Origin: Gigantopelta aegis
Taxonomy: Eukaryota; Mollusca; Gastropoda; Neomphalida; Peltospiridae
Assembly: GCF_016097555.1 (NCBI RefSeq)
Contig: NC_054708.1
Location: 4,860,293 to 4,924,292 of the forward strand
DNA: 64,000 nucleotides
Reading direction: 5' to 3'
Shown here: positions 24,257 to 39,616 of the stretch, piece by piece
Layout of the letters: each line of letters starts with the position of its first letter
How positions within the stretch are numbered: position 1 is the stretch's first letter
Program-made: the position numbers and the translations under genes
Notes under the pieces: model-generated
Databases searched by the model: none
The model's input: the letters and a program-made list of their open reading frames with translations, nothing else
What the model was told of the DNA's origin: nothing

Positions 24257-24993
24257 TTAATATATTGGTGTTATATATATACATATATATACATATATAT
24301 ATATATTGCGTTTTCGCTATGAGTAAGTTCGCCCTGGTCGTCATGTTTGCTTGATAACCACAATCAATACATGTTAAAAACACTTCCTGGTTAACATCCA
24401 TGAAGACATTACATGAAACAATCGTGGATTTGGTTTTTGTCAGTAGGCAACATATTGATCAGATTGATTATATATCTACCATAATTATGTCAAGGAAGTA
24501 TTGTCAATAAGGTACTGTCAACAAAACTATTGTGATTTGTCATATTTACAAGCATTTATGAGTGATAATAAAAACCGTGACTTTAATGGTTGAAGATATA
24601 AGTGGTCTATGAGTCACCCGCGTTTCGATCAGGAGAGCGTAACACGAAACCCAACCTGACCTGCGTGTTACCTGTCGTCACGCCTGAGAAGGTAAAGCTA
24701 ACACACAGGACTCGTGTCAAAAAGGGGAAGTTGAGATACTAAACTGATAGGTAATACCACGACAAAGAACGTGGGCTTGCTGGCCGTTACTGCCTAGGTT
24801 TCATACAACGTCACCCAATAATGAGGGATAGCGTGCTTACTTGTTAGAGGAATATAGATCTACCTACAGTCACTCCTTTTTACTGGAAACAGGACAAACA
24901 AATTAAGTGATCGCCAGAAGGGTTGAGGAATACGTCTGTCTCTCGTGTTTAAGGTGTGTGGAGTAACTGATTGACGGTTTCTTGGTGTTCGCC
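24080..24993. other. 5' flank of TspanC8-A exon 1a
   Basis: (AAT)n at 24221-24260 and TA runs to 24305, then unique sequence up to the start codon that likely holds the promoter and 5' UTR. No TATA box at a convincing position was recognised. Confidence 0.4.
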
Positions 24994-25095
24994 ATGGGGA
25001 CAATACGGCGAATGTTCAACCCAAGACGGAGAGACCGGAGTGCCGTGAATCTCTTCCACAAATATGTCATCTTCTTCGTCAACTTTATATTCATA
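24994..25095 (+). CDS. TspanC8-A alternative first exon 1a
   Basis: ATG in a strong context (GCCATGG), 34 codons: MGTIRRMFNPRRRDRSAVNL then FHKYVIFFVNFIFI, donor ATA|GTAAGT, phase 0. The tail is strongly basic (RR..RRR) and TM1 begins near residue 23. It joins exon 2 in frame (FIFI-LLGLAL). It has the same length and layout as exon 1b, so the two are alternative starts of one gene or products of first-exon duplication. Confidence 0.85.
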
Positions 25096-25263
25096 GTAAG
25101 TGTCGCGTTATATCTGCATTTCTATTCTAAGTATACCATTCAAACATATATTTATACCATTAGCATTATAAAAATTAATCGTTTAATTTGCATCTGCTGT
25201 AATTTATTTCGAAATGTGGAGTTATTATAAATCCTAATTTACACAAAATGAAGACGTTTTCCT

Positions 25264-26010
25264 CTTGTTTACAAATGAGTCACATGGTTTTGTTGTCCTT
25301 ATGCACAAAACGGTCGCATGTTTTTGTTCTTGTTTACAAACGGTAACAGGTCGTTTCGCCCTTATTACTAGTTCATCCGAGTCGTTTTGAACAGGGTCGA
25401 TTCGTATCTCAAACCGAGTCGTTACGCCCCATGTTTCGATTCACCCTAATTTTTATTTTGTTAATAAAGTACATTTATTCATTGATTTGTCCTATATCCA
25501 TTGATTTTTAGATGTCACACATTGTGTGTTTATATCAATGTACAGATAAAAATAATATTATAATTTTGTTTATTTCCAATATCATTTACTCAAGCCATAT
25601 ACATGAAATACGTACAGGCCTTAGATAATATACAGACAATGTATTCACATTAATAATTAATTTATGAACAGTCACACTAATATTTGGTAATGAATATTGA
25701 ATAAACAGAAGAAAAAATACTTCAAAACTATAATAAATATATTTATTTTGGGGGGCGAAACGACTCGGTACGAATGAGATTTAGGGCGAACCAACCCTGG
25801 GTGAATAGGACTAAGGGCGAAACAACGCAGAGTTCGGTATGGTTTTAGGGCGAAACGACACGGATTCCTCACAAACGGGCCACATCTTTTTGTTGTCCTT
25901 GTTTACAAATGGGTCACGTGTTTTTGTTTCCCTTGTTTACAAATGCACCACGTTTTGTTGTCCTCGTTTACAAATGGGTCACGTGTTTTTGTTGTCCTTG
26001 TTTACACAAA
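25264..26010. repeat. ~35-bp minisatellite split by a MITE
   Basis: Units such as TTGTTGTCCTTGTTTACAAA-TGGGTCACGTG lie at 25264-25348 and again at 25870-26010. An inverted-end element with GTCGTTTCGCCC ends (about 25349-25863) sits between. It starts 170 bp after exon 1a. Confidence 0.75.
25349..25863. mobile_element. MITE-like element with GTCGTTTCGCCC inverted ends
   Basis: Left GTCGTTTCGCCC..GAGTCGTTTTG..GAGTCGTTACGCC and right GGGCGAAACGACTCGG..GGGCGAAACAACG..GGGCGAAACGAC are inverted relatives with internal repetition. No coding potential. Confidence 0.65.
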
Positions 26011-26394
26011 CATCAAAGGACGTATAACGTCCCATCACATATGAAACGGCAGCTAATATAATGTAGGTTTCCAACACATAATATAGTAATTCATTTTATA
26101 GAAAATTAGATAAGATACCCGCTGTTGCTTCCCATTCTGACTTGTAGTGATCGATATATGGTTAGGCCAGTCTTTGGTGATGGACGTTTGTTTGGGTCGG
26201 GAAATAAATTACACACTTTAAAGCGGTCGATTCTATGAAACGATTTTTAGATGCCTACCCCCTGCCCCACCAATAGTATCTCTCTTTTTTTCAGACCACA
26301 TTTTATGTTTGTCTCCCCATAACACGACTCACAGATCGTGTGGTTACCTTCTCCAACGTTGGTGCCATATAAACACAATATAAATTCCTGGATG

Positions 26395-26510
26395 CACCAA
26401 GGCGGCTGTTGGATGTCAAACAGTGATAACTCTGACTAGTCTTTCACAGGAAACAAGTTTACATTTTCCTATTACCAGCATGGAGTCTTTCGTGTGCACT
26501 TTCCCACAGA
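26395..26510 (-). mobile_element. SINE 3' half, minus
   Basis: Has GGCTGTTGGATGTCAAACAG and AGTCTTTCGTGTGCACTTTC. It abuts the full plus-strand copy that starts at 26511. Confidence 0.7.
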
Positions 26511-26835
26511 GGGGCGGGATGTAGGCCATTGGTAAAGTGCTTGCCTGATGCGCGGTAGATCTATGATCGATTCCCGTTGGTGTGTCCATTGGGATATTTC
26601 TCTCTCTAGTTAGTGTACCGCGACTGGTATAACAAAAATTAAGGCCGTAGTATGTGCCATCATGTTTGTGGGATGTGAATATAAAAGATCCCTTGCTACT
26701 AACAGAAACAAATGTAGCGGGTTTCTGCTCTACGACTATATGTCAAAATTATCAAATGTTTGACAACCAGTAGCCGATGATTATTAAATCAATGTCCTCT
26801 AATGGTGTCGCTAAACCAAAAAACAAAACAAAAAA
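26511..26835 (+). mobile_element. tRNA-SINE, full-length plus copy
   Basis: Head GGGGCGGGATGTAGGCCATT-GGTAAAGTGC (box A like), GATCGATTCCC (box B like), body GTGGGATGTGAATATAAAAG, tail TGGTGTCGCTAAACCAAAAA. Confidence 0.85.
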
Positions 26836-29273
<2,438 letters not shown>

Positions 29274-29375
29274 ATGGTTGAAAACACACAGAATGTCACA
29301 GTACTCGGAAATGACCGAAGTGCCGTGAATTTAGTGACGAAGTATTTAATATTCTTCGTCAACTTCATGTTCATC
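29274..29375 (+). CDS. TspanC8-A alternative first exon 1b
   Basis: Also 34 codons: MVENTQNVTVLGNDRSAVNL then VTKYLIFFVNFMFI, donor ATC|GTAAGT, phase 0. From DRSAVN onwards it is nearly identical to exon 1a, but the first 13 residues differ and lack the arginine cluster. It is 4.2 kb downstream of 1a and 12 kb upstream of exon 2. No second exon 2 lies between 1a and 1b, so both most likely splice to 41410. Confidence 0.83.
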
Positions 29376-31239
29376 GTAAGTATATGCATCCTTAACACAC
29401 TTAATGGCGGTGTATTTGTTTATGTATTTGTCTACCTGTGTTCTCCGCTATCGATTTTCCACGTGTCCACGAGCAGTTCAAGATACACATCTGCTGTTTG
29501 CTGTAGGTCAATGTTAACAACCTCAGTTTAAATATCCTAGCTGGGTGTCGCATTTATGTGTTACTTCAATTTAGACAGATATTCACACCAAGATCTTTAT
29601 TACTCCATTATTACTTCAGTGGAAAGTAGGCTTCTGAACTTTTTTCATCGTTGTAGTCAGGAAGTCGACTGTAGTGAGCAGAGAACCCACTTATCAAATC
29701 TCTGTCAATCCTGACTAAATCTTTTGTGATGTAATGCGATCGCCACTTCCCAAAACGTCGATACATCATTGCCACTTCGTTTGCAGCAGGACTGCCACTT
29801 CGTTTGCAGCAGGACTGCCACTTCGTTTGCAGCAGGACTGCCACTCCCATTTCTGGATTTACAAATCTGAATGTCAGAGCCATATTTTGTTACAATATTT
29901 AAACACACAAACTATCAATTGGCAGGATTCGAACCTACTACATCGATTCGCATGCCATTTGACAGTTTAAACACTTAACCATTCGCCAACCAAGTCTTCC
30001 ACAAAAATGAAACCCCAATTAACCGTAGTTAACAAGTGTGCTGACTGACACTCGGTTCGAAACTAACGTAACAGTTTTAATATAGATTTTTTAAATTATA
30101 GCTCAAGGGATATCTAAGCAACGATATTATGTTATGTTTGAAACCTACCATAAATGAATTCCATAAATACAACAGTAATGGAGGCTGCCATTTTTATTAC
30201 TTGACAGAGAAGTGTCTACAGCCTCGGCTAATGAGGACTGGCTATCTACATAAAGCGGCCATATAATAATACAGCAATAAAAGTACAAAATCCAGTCCAA
30301 GGAGTTATGATAGACAAGAACGCTTAAGATTATCAGAAACATTTAAAGAATTGTTTTATAGAAGTGACGGTTTCTTACTACAAGTGGATGTTTGATAAAG
30401 TTAATACGGTGGCAGGGCATCTCTGAATGAAGTTCTGCGTACAAAGATACAGCAATTAGCTTTTTAGTAAATAAATAATTAAAATATATGTGACCCACTG
30501 CGTGGGGCTGACTTGATTGATTGTGTGTCATCTAATGGCCGCAATTACCATTGATCTCTCGGCATGACTGCCCTTCTATGGGGTCAGTAATAATCATAAT
30601 GCTCTATCAGTTTATCGTGCAGAATCTAATGTCCGCCACTGACTGGAACACACCGAATATATCAAGTGGTTATTAATACAGGGGTGATCGGAGGGACATT
30701 GGTTCCCCGAGGATGTCAAATGAACCATTCTTCGAATATTGACTATTATAAAATACGTTTCAAAAGGTAGGGTATCACAGGAAATATTATACAGTTAGAG
30801 AAAATACCAGCGTGAAAGGAAATGAAAGAAGACAGTAACATGTTTTAATTAACTGTATTAAAAATCAGTCATTTTACGTGAGGGGGTATTATATGAACAC
30901 TCACATGAAAAGGAAGAGATTTAAAAAAACCCAACACAAGATCATTCACCCATTCACCTCTCCAGTATCAAATGGTTCCCACACTTTGAGTGTGTTGTGG
31001 CTATACTATTATTCATTAATAAATAGTATATATTGTTTGTGCTGGGGTGGTGTTAAACATTCAATCATTCATTCATTCATTCATTGTATTCAAAATATAC
31101 TGACCCACATTTATAAAACCCGTTTTCAATCAAAGGTAATTAGTTTATTAATATAATAATTTCCTTTTAAAATAAAACATTTTATTATATAACATTTAGT
31201 GCAATATCTTAAAATATCATTGAAATAAAAGTGATATCA
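29376..31239. other. TspanC8-A intron 1, first part
   Basis: 29770-29850 holds four ~23-bp units (CACTTCGTTTGCAGCAGGAC). 30140-30265 carries a dispersed repeat that recurs inverted at 41120-41265 (GCCTCGGCTAATGAGGACTG and its complement). 31036-31084 is a LINE tail (GGTGTTAAACATTCAATCATTC). Confidence 0.55.
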
Positions 31240-31790
31240 GTCACTCAGAGACGATAACACATTTTAGAGTGAAATTTCACTCGAAAATGTGTTATCGTCA
31301 CTGTAAGAAAGCTGGAACTATATTTTTTTTGCTGACATTTTAAAAATAAAAGTAAATTGCCAAAAGTTATATAATAAATAGAAAGTTCATGTTTTTTGTC
31401 AAATATGCTTTATATATCTGACCTCGTGAAGTTTGCAATCATATTACACTCGTCGCTCAAGCGCGACTCGTGAGATATGATTGCAAACTTCACTCGATGA
31501 AATATAAATCATATTCGACAAAATATCATGAAGTATCTTTATATATATGTAAAACAAGATCTTTGGGGGTAAATACAATACAATACAAATATACAGGTAA
31601 ATGCATTTCAAAATTGTGTGTTGAAATCAAAATGTTTCGAAAACATTAAAATAAATTGTGGGTGCAGCTTAAAATAATTTAAAACATTTCTCCTCCTCGA
31701 TGTAAACATTGCCAATGTACATTAACAGTGCTACACATTTTGAAGCCGACAATTCTGTAGCATTGGCAATGTTTACATTAGGAGGGCCCT
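31240..31790. repeat. Three consecutive foldback hairpins
   Basis: 31240-31302: GACGATAACACATTTT .. AAAATGTGTTATCGTC. 31424-31497: CTCGTGAAGTTTGCAATCATAT .. ATATGATTGCAAACTTCACTCG. 31697-31790: GATGTAAACATTGCCAATG .. CATTGGCAATGTTTACAT. Each looks like a separate small palindromic MITE. Confidence 0.7.
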
Positions 31791-32330
31791 TTTCAAAACA
31801 TAAACAAATGCGTTAATTATGTATGGTCGATGCTAATAAATGAGAAGCATGTTTGTAATCTAGTTTGTGACAACAAAAGTGCAACACAGTTATCCAATGT
31901 TTAGTTACCCTTTACGCTTTAGAAAAGGTTGCTGTTAAAGTCTTTAAAACAGTTATCATATATACGATATCTTTTATGACTAAGTAATTGTTCTCATTTG
32001 TCGTAAACGAATTCTATCAGTGAATTCCTGATTCTCTCAATGATTAGGTCGATTTATTTATTTGCTTATAGTTTCACAATGTACCTCATATGTCGTTGAA
32101 TTACGGCCAGAGTTTAAATACAGTTCAGATCAAATGACTTCCTAATTGCAGTGCTATTTATAAAACACCAACATGGTCAATGTTTCTGTCGCACAGCAGT
32201 CGGTACAAACGAGTTTCACAAATCTATTCTGAAGTGTAATATGTTTTCTGTTCTGAAACGCCTCGCGTAATAAGAACACTACACCAGTGCCGTTTTCTTT
32301 CAATTATTTACTCACGAGTTGATTATAAAG

Positions 32331-32480
32331 GGGGACGGGATCGTAACTCAGTAGGGGGCTCACCTGAGGTACTTGCCGTAGGATCGAACCCCCTCGGTGG
32401 ACCCATTCTCTGACTGTGACACCCCCCCCCCCCCCCAACCCACCTCCGTCCCGACCAGTGCACCACAACTGGTGTATGGA
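32331..32480 (+). mobile_element. tRNA-SINE head fragment, plus
   Basis: GGGGACGGGATCGTAACTCAG, GTAGGATCGAACCCCCTCGG, GACCAGTGCACCACAACTGG, with a C15 run inside. A variant head of the same SINE group. Confidence 0.7.
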
Positions 32481-32651
32481 AATCCGTTGTTTTATTATTA
32501 ATTTATAATTATTATTACTAGATGAATCTTATGAAGAATAAGGTACTCCCTATAGCCGATGTATTTTATTATAATACATTCATTCTTATAGTAAAGTGTA
32601 CAGGCAAATGCTTTATCAGTTAGTATATATGTAGGTCATTAATGTTTCATA

Positions 32652-32941
32652 TTTTTCGTGCTAATAACCAGTTTAAGCTCACTGTCCTGGACACATCTCG
32701 GCTGTTACCTCCGTCTATCCAGGGCACTGGTTAATGGTTAGTTATTGAGAACAATCCCGGTCTTGTATTTTCCCACTGAGCCGGGGTGGGAGCGGCTACC
32801 GTGAATCGATCCCAGAACATCTAAACATGAAATATGATTGCTTAATCACTAAGCCACAGAGTTTGGCCATGATTTATTTAAATATCCATATTTTAGTTAT
32901 TTTCGTGCCTATATCCAATTAAAGTTCAAGCACGCTGTCCT

Positions 32942-32989
<48 letters not shown>

Positions 32990-33053
32990 CATCTATGTGG
33001 ACTGACTGTCCAGGACAGTGGGATAGTGGTTAGTTGTTAGTAATTGGTCATAC
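32652..33053 (-). mobile_element. Second SINE-like family, two copies in tandem
   Basis: 32652-32870 and 32889-33053 share TTTTCGTGC..ATA-CCA, AAG..CACTGTCCTG and CCAGGGCACTGG/CCAGGACAGTGG. The first ends in a tRNA-like head on the minus strand (GTGGCTTAGTGATTAAGC, GGGATCGATTC). A (CA)n run of ~40 bp interrupts the second. Confidence 0.6.
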
Positions 33054-34539
33054 TACTTGTATATGGTATGTATATGCTAAGTACGGAACACACTGCAGAT
33101 GTCTAAACAGTGTTCACTGGAGATTTCCCAGTAGGCGTAGACCAATCAATAACACCGTTAAAACGTAGTACTGCAACAGGTGTTGCCCGGGGCACCCACT
33201 CAAATGCCACACTGGTTTTCTTCCCCTTTAGAATTTGCTTATAAATATCACAGGGTTCGATAATACTGTTCTGGGCGCGCAACTCATCTGTCTTGACCAA
33301 AACATATTTATTACGAGAAAAACATATCACTGAACTCCACTTTTGCAGTCCTTGGCTTTTGAAAAACCATGACGAGCAAAAAATCGCACACCTCAAAATG
33401 CTTAGGCGAGTGAAAAATCGCACTAATCAAAATGTTTAGGCGAGTGAAAAATTGCACTCATCAAAATGCTAAAGCGAGCGAAAACCAAGCATAATCAATT
33501 TATGAAGTAATTGGTAGACATATGTTGCAAACATGAATTAGTAAACCAATAATGTTTTCTTCTAATTTTATGTTGTTCAGTTCATTAGTGTAGGTTGACT
33601 TCTTTTCCTTTTCAGGAATGGCGTTATTAAAACATTTTAGGAGCAGTGCTATAGAAATATAATTATGGCATACACTAATGCAGACAAATTTATTTTTTAA
33701 TTACAATATGTACTATTCAGATAATTTTATGCACACAATTATATATATCTTTTCAGTTTGATGAACGTATTTGAAGTTCATAGAGCCATTATAAGGACCA
33801 AACAGTCTTTCTGAAAGCATTTTGTTTAGAAATCCAGTGTCTGTATATACAAATGTTTTATGCCATCCTAATGTACGTTTGTAAAAGCAGTAGTGGCTTT
33901 TCTCCAACCTATGTTGTCGCCACAAAAGTGAGTTGTTCTTTTATGCGACCCAGAAAACAGGCTTGAACATTAATGGGACATTCGCACGAACATATGTCAC
34001 CATGATTATGTTTGTTGTCGTAAACTACTCATAGGAACTAATACAATAAAATCAGTTGACATGAACTAGCATTTGGCCTGCAAAACAACGCACTTGACCT
34101 ACATGTATGAATGATTCATTAATGTCCAACATCCGTAATATATCTAGTACATCCCATTGTCGTCTGCTGCTCTAAATAACCCTTGTCGTGTAAGACAATG
34201 GGAGAATCCGGTATCTTGTACAACAGGGGGTGAATGAGACATACACATTATTTAGGACATATGCTGCCTGGAACAGTAACAGTGTTTCATCCAGGAGTTT
34301 TGTTCATAGTGTTGGCAAACATGTGGGACGTAAATTGATCCCCCGTAGGGGTGAAAATGCTAGGGAGTTCGGGGACATGCTCCACCGTAAAAACAAATTG
34401 AAAATACAATTGCTTTTAGATTCCTTCTGGAGTACATATGGGTGTAATGTCATGTACAGATATATTTAACCATATATTTCAGTAATAATGTTTATTATAA
34501 TAAATAATATTATAATAGTGCTAGAACAGTTGACTACTT
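33054..34539. other. TspanC8-A intron 1, middle
   Basis: 33378-33485 has three ~35-bp units (AATCGCACACCTCAAAATGC, TTAGGCGAGTG). A 106-codon minus-strand open stretch (33103-33423) and an 80-codon plus one (34230-34469) match nothing I recognise. They may be transposon-derived. Confidence 0.4.
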
Positions 34540-37500
34540 TTTAGTTAATACAGATATGTATAGCAAGGTGCAGTCTTTAAGAGTAAAGCCATTGTCTTAT
34601 CTTTCCAATCACTACCTAATTGACTTAATCATAAATATTGCTAATAAAGCTGCACAAGACAGTTCTAAAAATAAGCAATATCTTAACACTAAAATCCCAA
34701 AGTTGGGAGATGCCTCAGTCAGTTAATGATAATCCTTGTGGGAAAATATCAACTTTAGGTACAGCCAAATGTAGATCTGATACAAATATTACTTCATTGA
34801 AAACAAAGAGCCCAACATTTTCAGTAAGTAAAAGCAAGTTTAATTTCCCCACAAAAAGTTTCAATATTGCCAGTTGGAACATTCAACATATACTGCCAAA
34901 ACTAGATGAAATCTCATTGATAATGGGTAAAAACCCTTCTTTACATATATTAGGATTATGTGAAACCTTTCTAAGCCAGGAAATCCCGGATACTATAATT
35001 AATATTGATCAATGCAACCTGGAACGAAAAGACAGAAGGGACAAACAGGGTGGAGGACTGGCTGTATATATTAGAAACTCCTTATCCTATAAAAGACGAA
35101 ATGATATCGAAGACTTGACTACAGAAACTATATGGCTACAAATTAATTTACAACATGCTAAAAACATCTTGTTATGTTTTGTCTACAAACCACCTAACTC
35201 ACATGTGTCCTGGATAGATATGATTGACACTCAGCTGGAAAAGGCTTTAAATGAAAACCTTGATATAGTTGTTATGGGAGACTTTAATATCGATTTCATA
35301 AATGGTTGCTCTAATACCAAGTGGAGCAATTTAGTGAAGTCATATGAATTGACTCAAATAGGGGATAAGCCTACCAGAATAACCGAAAATTCTTCGACTA
35401 TCATAGATCACATTTATTGTACAAACACTAGTATGATTACTCAAGTATGTATACCATGTTTTACTATTAGCGACCATTATCCTGTCAGTTAGTCTTAATC
35501 AATATACAAACAATTCTGATATAAATATGATAAATAACACTCATAAAACTATATCATATAGGTGTTTTAAAACATTTTGCACTGAAGACTTTCTTTTAGA
35601 CATTAACAATTCCAATATAAACAATAATTTTTTCATGTAATGATGTTAATATGGCCTTATTACTTTGGCACAACACACTAATTAATATTCTGAATAAACA
35701 TGCACCTTTGAAAAAAAAACGAGTTAGACGATTTGAACAACCAAAATGGTACAGTGATAAGATAAAATACTCAAGAATGCAACGTGATCATTTTCATAAA
35801 ATAAAAGACTGGACCAGCTACAAGCTGTGGCGCAATAAAACATTAAATTTCATAGCTGAGGCCAAAAAGGATTTATTTCAAGATGCTGTTCAGAATAACA
35901 AACCTTCAAGTTTCTTATGGAATCATTTCAAAACATTATCTGGAAAACGATCAGGGTTACTTATGCCTTCAGAGTTAAAATAAATGACAGTTTGGTTACT
36001 AATGCAAGTGACATTCTACAAACTTTAAATGAGCATTTCATTAACATCTCACAGACTATTGACAAAACCTTTTACTCCCGAAAATCACACTATACTTCAG
36101 GATTATCTTAAAAACAAAATAGTAAATAACTTGCCATTTAGAATACCACATATCTGTCTACACGATGTGGTAAATTATATAACAAAATTAGACTCATCAA
36201 AGGCAACCGGTTTAGACGGCATTGGGCCAGGAATATTAAAGCTTAGTAATCACACACTAGCTCCACTCATCGTACACATAATCAACTTAAGTATTGCTGA
36301 TGGAACCTTCCCATGTGCATTACAAATTGCTCCACTCCAATATATAAAGGGGGTGATAAAGACAAAGCAGAGAATTACAGACCTATCTCGATTTTACCAA
36401 CTATAACAAAAATATTTGAGAGGCATATCTCAAATCATCTATATAAATACTTGACTAATATAACCTCCTACATGATGCTCAGTCTGGTTTCCGTGAAAAA
36501 CACTCATGTCAGACTGCATTGGTACACCTAATTGATCAGTGGATCTTGTCTATCGATAATGATAACATGGTAGGAATCATTTTCCTAGATTTAAAGAAAG
36601 CCTTGATCTTGTAGATCATTCTATACTTCTTTATAAACTGAAGCTTCTAAATTTTTCTGATCAAAGTCTCAAATGGTTTACTTCCTACTACAAAATCGTC
36701 AGCAGATTGAAAAAGTTGGGAACTTACAATCCTCATCACAGCTGACCGGTGTCCCCCAAGGCTCAATTCTCGGTCCACTACTATTTATTATCTACATAAA
36801 TGATATGCCCTTGTATGCCAAACACTGCTTTATTGACATGTATGCCGATGATGCAACCATGCACACATATGGTAGTGACCTAACAGAACTAGTTAAATTT
36901 GCAGGTGGATTTATTGGTCGTTCAAAAGTGGTGCACAAATAACAATATGGCTCTTAATCTTCAGAAAACAACTTGTATGTTAGTAAGTACAACATACAAA
37001 ATAGCCAGGCAGCACTCAATACAAATTACACTAAACAATGAAAAACTTAATGCAGTAAAATCGCAAAAGGTACTTGGTGTTTATATAAATGAGTCACTGA
37101 CCTGGACAGTACACATTAGAAAAGTGATTTCAAAATTGGCCTCGACTATCTCACACTCAGGAGACTTAATATATACTTAAATCAAGCTGCCAAAACAGTT
37201 TTCTATAATGCATACGTTGTTCCAATTCTCGACTTTGCTGTCACTGTTTGGGGACACTGTGCTAAGGAACAAGTGGTTCAAATTCTAAAAATGCAAAAAC
37301 GTGCAATGAGAATACTTTTAAACAAACCATTAATAACTCCGTCTAAAGACATGTTCAGGGAACTAAATATTTTACCTTTCCCTGACAGAATAAAATACCA
37401 CATCGGCATAATGGTATATAAAGCACTAAATGGCTTCTCCCCAGAATACATTACATCTCTCCTTACCCCAATATCTGAAATCTGTAATTATAACCTAAGA

Positions 37501-37909
37501 TCCTCTAATAAAAACAAACTTCAGCTACCAAGGCCTCATACTGAACTACATAAAAAATCCTTCAGTTACTCAGGTGTTCAGATATGGAATACAATACCCT
37601 TTGATATTAGACACCTGAAGTAAGTTGCGAACTTTAAATCCAGCCTGAAACAATATCTTATGGATGTTTATTTGGCTGATTAGTTTTTATTCTATATAAT
37701 AGTTATGTTTTGAGACATTAGTGTCAATATTACACAACTAATAGATGTCTGTTAAATGTAAAATTTCTCTAGTCAATATGTATGTATGCATTATTATAAT
37801 AGTATAGTACTTAGTATACATGTATTTTCTTTTTTCAGTGTTTCAATGTATTGCTGAGGGCCAAGTGGAAGATTAGCTTGTGCTAAACCTGTCACCCTCA
37901 TTAAATAAA

Positions 37910-37951
<42 letters not shown>

Positions 37952-37955
37952 TGCA
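34540..37955 (+). mobile_element. CR1-like (Jockey superfamily) LINE, decayed
   Basis: An endonuclease domain reads 34855-35490 (NIASWNIQHILPKLDEI, LGLCETFL, GGGLAVYIRNSL, VVMGDFNIDFI, TISDHYPVS). One base appears lost at the stop after SDHYPVS. Reverse transcriptase follows in pieces: [56 protein letters not shown] and the catalytic [12 protein letters not shown]. The C-terminal part runs to IWNTIPFDIRHLK at 37623. It needs at least six frame changes or stops to be crossed. The 3' end is AAATAAAGTT(ATT)n at 37906-37950, typical of CR1/L2-like elements. 34540-34635 (SKVQSLRVKPLSYLSNHYLI) looks like an extra endonuclease end, so the 5' part may be composite. Confidence 0.85.
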
Positions 37956-38885
37956 TGGTTAATGATTGGTATTACATAGAGGCGAGGGACAGTGTCCGCA
38001 GGGTGCAATTCGCCACCAGAGATGTCGGTGCCATCTCTTCTCTAAATGAGCAAACCACATAATTATTATATCATATTATGACTCGACATAATCTTTACGT
38101 GATTGTAGTATCCACTTTATTATTTTACTAACACAAAGATGGACATTTTATTTATTTATTTTTAACAAATATTTATGAAAAGAAATGTATGTTTTCAACA
38201 TTACAGGAATAGGTCAATGGGCTCCTTGAAAATGAGAAATTAAATCAATCTCTCCTGATATAAAATGTTCTCTGGATAACTGGATACCATTGACTGTTAA
38301 CAATGTATACAAACCACGAGAAGAAACAAATAGGCATATTATATAAGCCAACAATATCGTTACAGTCTGAATTGTAAACTTGTAGAAGAAGACACATTCA
38401 GACCAAAGACTAAAATGTACATCAGCTATATATAATATGTTCACAGATATCCACCAACATCACGTGATTTCTCTCCTTGTGCTCTGTAGGTGAGTTTCGG
38501 GCGAAGGTAAACAATATTAATATAGTAGCGGTTTTCACACGTCACTGTACCGTGTTTGCTCAGTATCATATGTCCTCCAGTGTGTGTCAAGCCCATTGCA
38601 TGTCTCAGTAAAGTACTTGTAAGCCAGGTATGTGTTGTGCGGGTTTTGCACAGTATTAATAAATCGCCACACAAAAGGGTAGCTTCTTTTGGTAGGTGCA
38701 CGATCATTGTATTTGACATTTCATGTTTTAAAAAGGAATACACTTCATTTCACCGAACCAGATACGTCTTAGCGTAAACCAAGGGTGGATAGACGAATTT
38801 GAAAAGAGATATGCTGAGGGATGAATGTGCCAAGCTAATTAGCTAAGGGCCGATATCATCAAAACGTGTGTACAGTGTAGTTTCT
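37956..38885. other. TspanC8-A intron 1, unannotated
   Basis: No exon, repeat or RNA recognised. AT-rich. Confidence 0.5.
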
Positions 38886-39197
38886 TTTATATGACGACAC
38901 CACCAGGGCACATTGGTTTATTAATCATCAACTATTGGATGTCAAACATTTGGTAATTTGTTTTTACATAATAATAGTCTTAGAAAGAAAACCCGCTACA
39001 TTTTTCCGTTAGTAGAAAGGGATCTTTTATATACACCATCCCTCAGACAGGCTAGCACATACCACGGCCTTTAATATACCAGCCGTGGTGCACTGGCTAG
39101 AGTGAAAAATATCTCTATGGGCCAACCGACGGGGATCGATCCTAAACCAACTGCCCATTAGGTGAGTTGTTTACCTCTCTGGCCAACGCCCAGCCCC
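38886..39197 (-). mobile_element. tRNA-SINE, near full length, minus
   Basis: ACGACACCACCAGGGCACAT, CAACTATTGGATGTCAAACA, GGATCTTTTATATACACCAT, ACCACGGCCTTTAATATACC, GGGGATCGATCCTAAACC, CCCAGCCCC. Confidence 0.85.
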
Positions 39198-39436
39198 ATT
39201 CAACAAGAAATAAAGGGGGGGGGGGGGGGTCAGCTCCTTTATATCTGCTCTTGAATACGACTGTATTGGTATAAAAGGAATATTAACCAGAGGATTCAAC
39301 ACAGATATTAATAGTGCTGGACATAACGTATATGCTGGTATGACCATAAGCGTGCGAACCGGGCGGGGTTTAACGTGGTAACAGCCCCACCCCCAACGCC
39401 CCAATGCAGGAACAAATCTTCGCATGTGGAAAAAAA

Positions 39437-39583
39437 GATGCACACACACACTCACTCACACACACACTCACTCACACACACTCACACACACATTCACACA
39501 CATTCACACACACACACACACACACCATACACACACACACACACACATACACACACACACACTCACTCACACACTCACATACA

Positions 39584-39615
<32 letters not shown>
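39437..39615. repeat. (CA)n-rich microsatellite
   Basis: CACACT/CACATA variants. It creates false THTHTH open frames. Confidence 0.97.

Positions 39616-39616
<1 letters not shown>

Noticed and set aside
33103-33423. 106-residue minus-strand frame
   Set aside because: Not recognised. No splice context or homology seen, so no function is claimed.
34230-34469. 80-residue plus-strand frame before the LINE
   Set aside because: Looks protein-like but matches nothing known to me. Could be LINE ORF1 debris.
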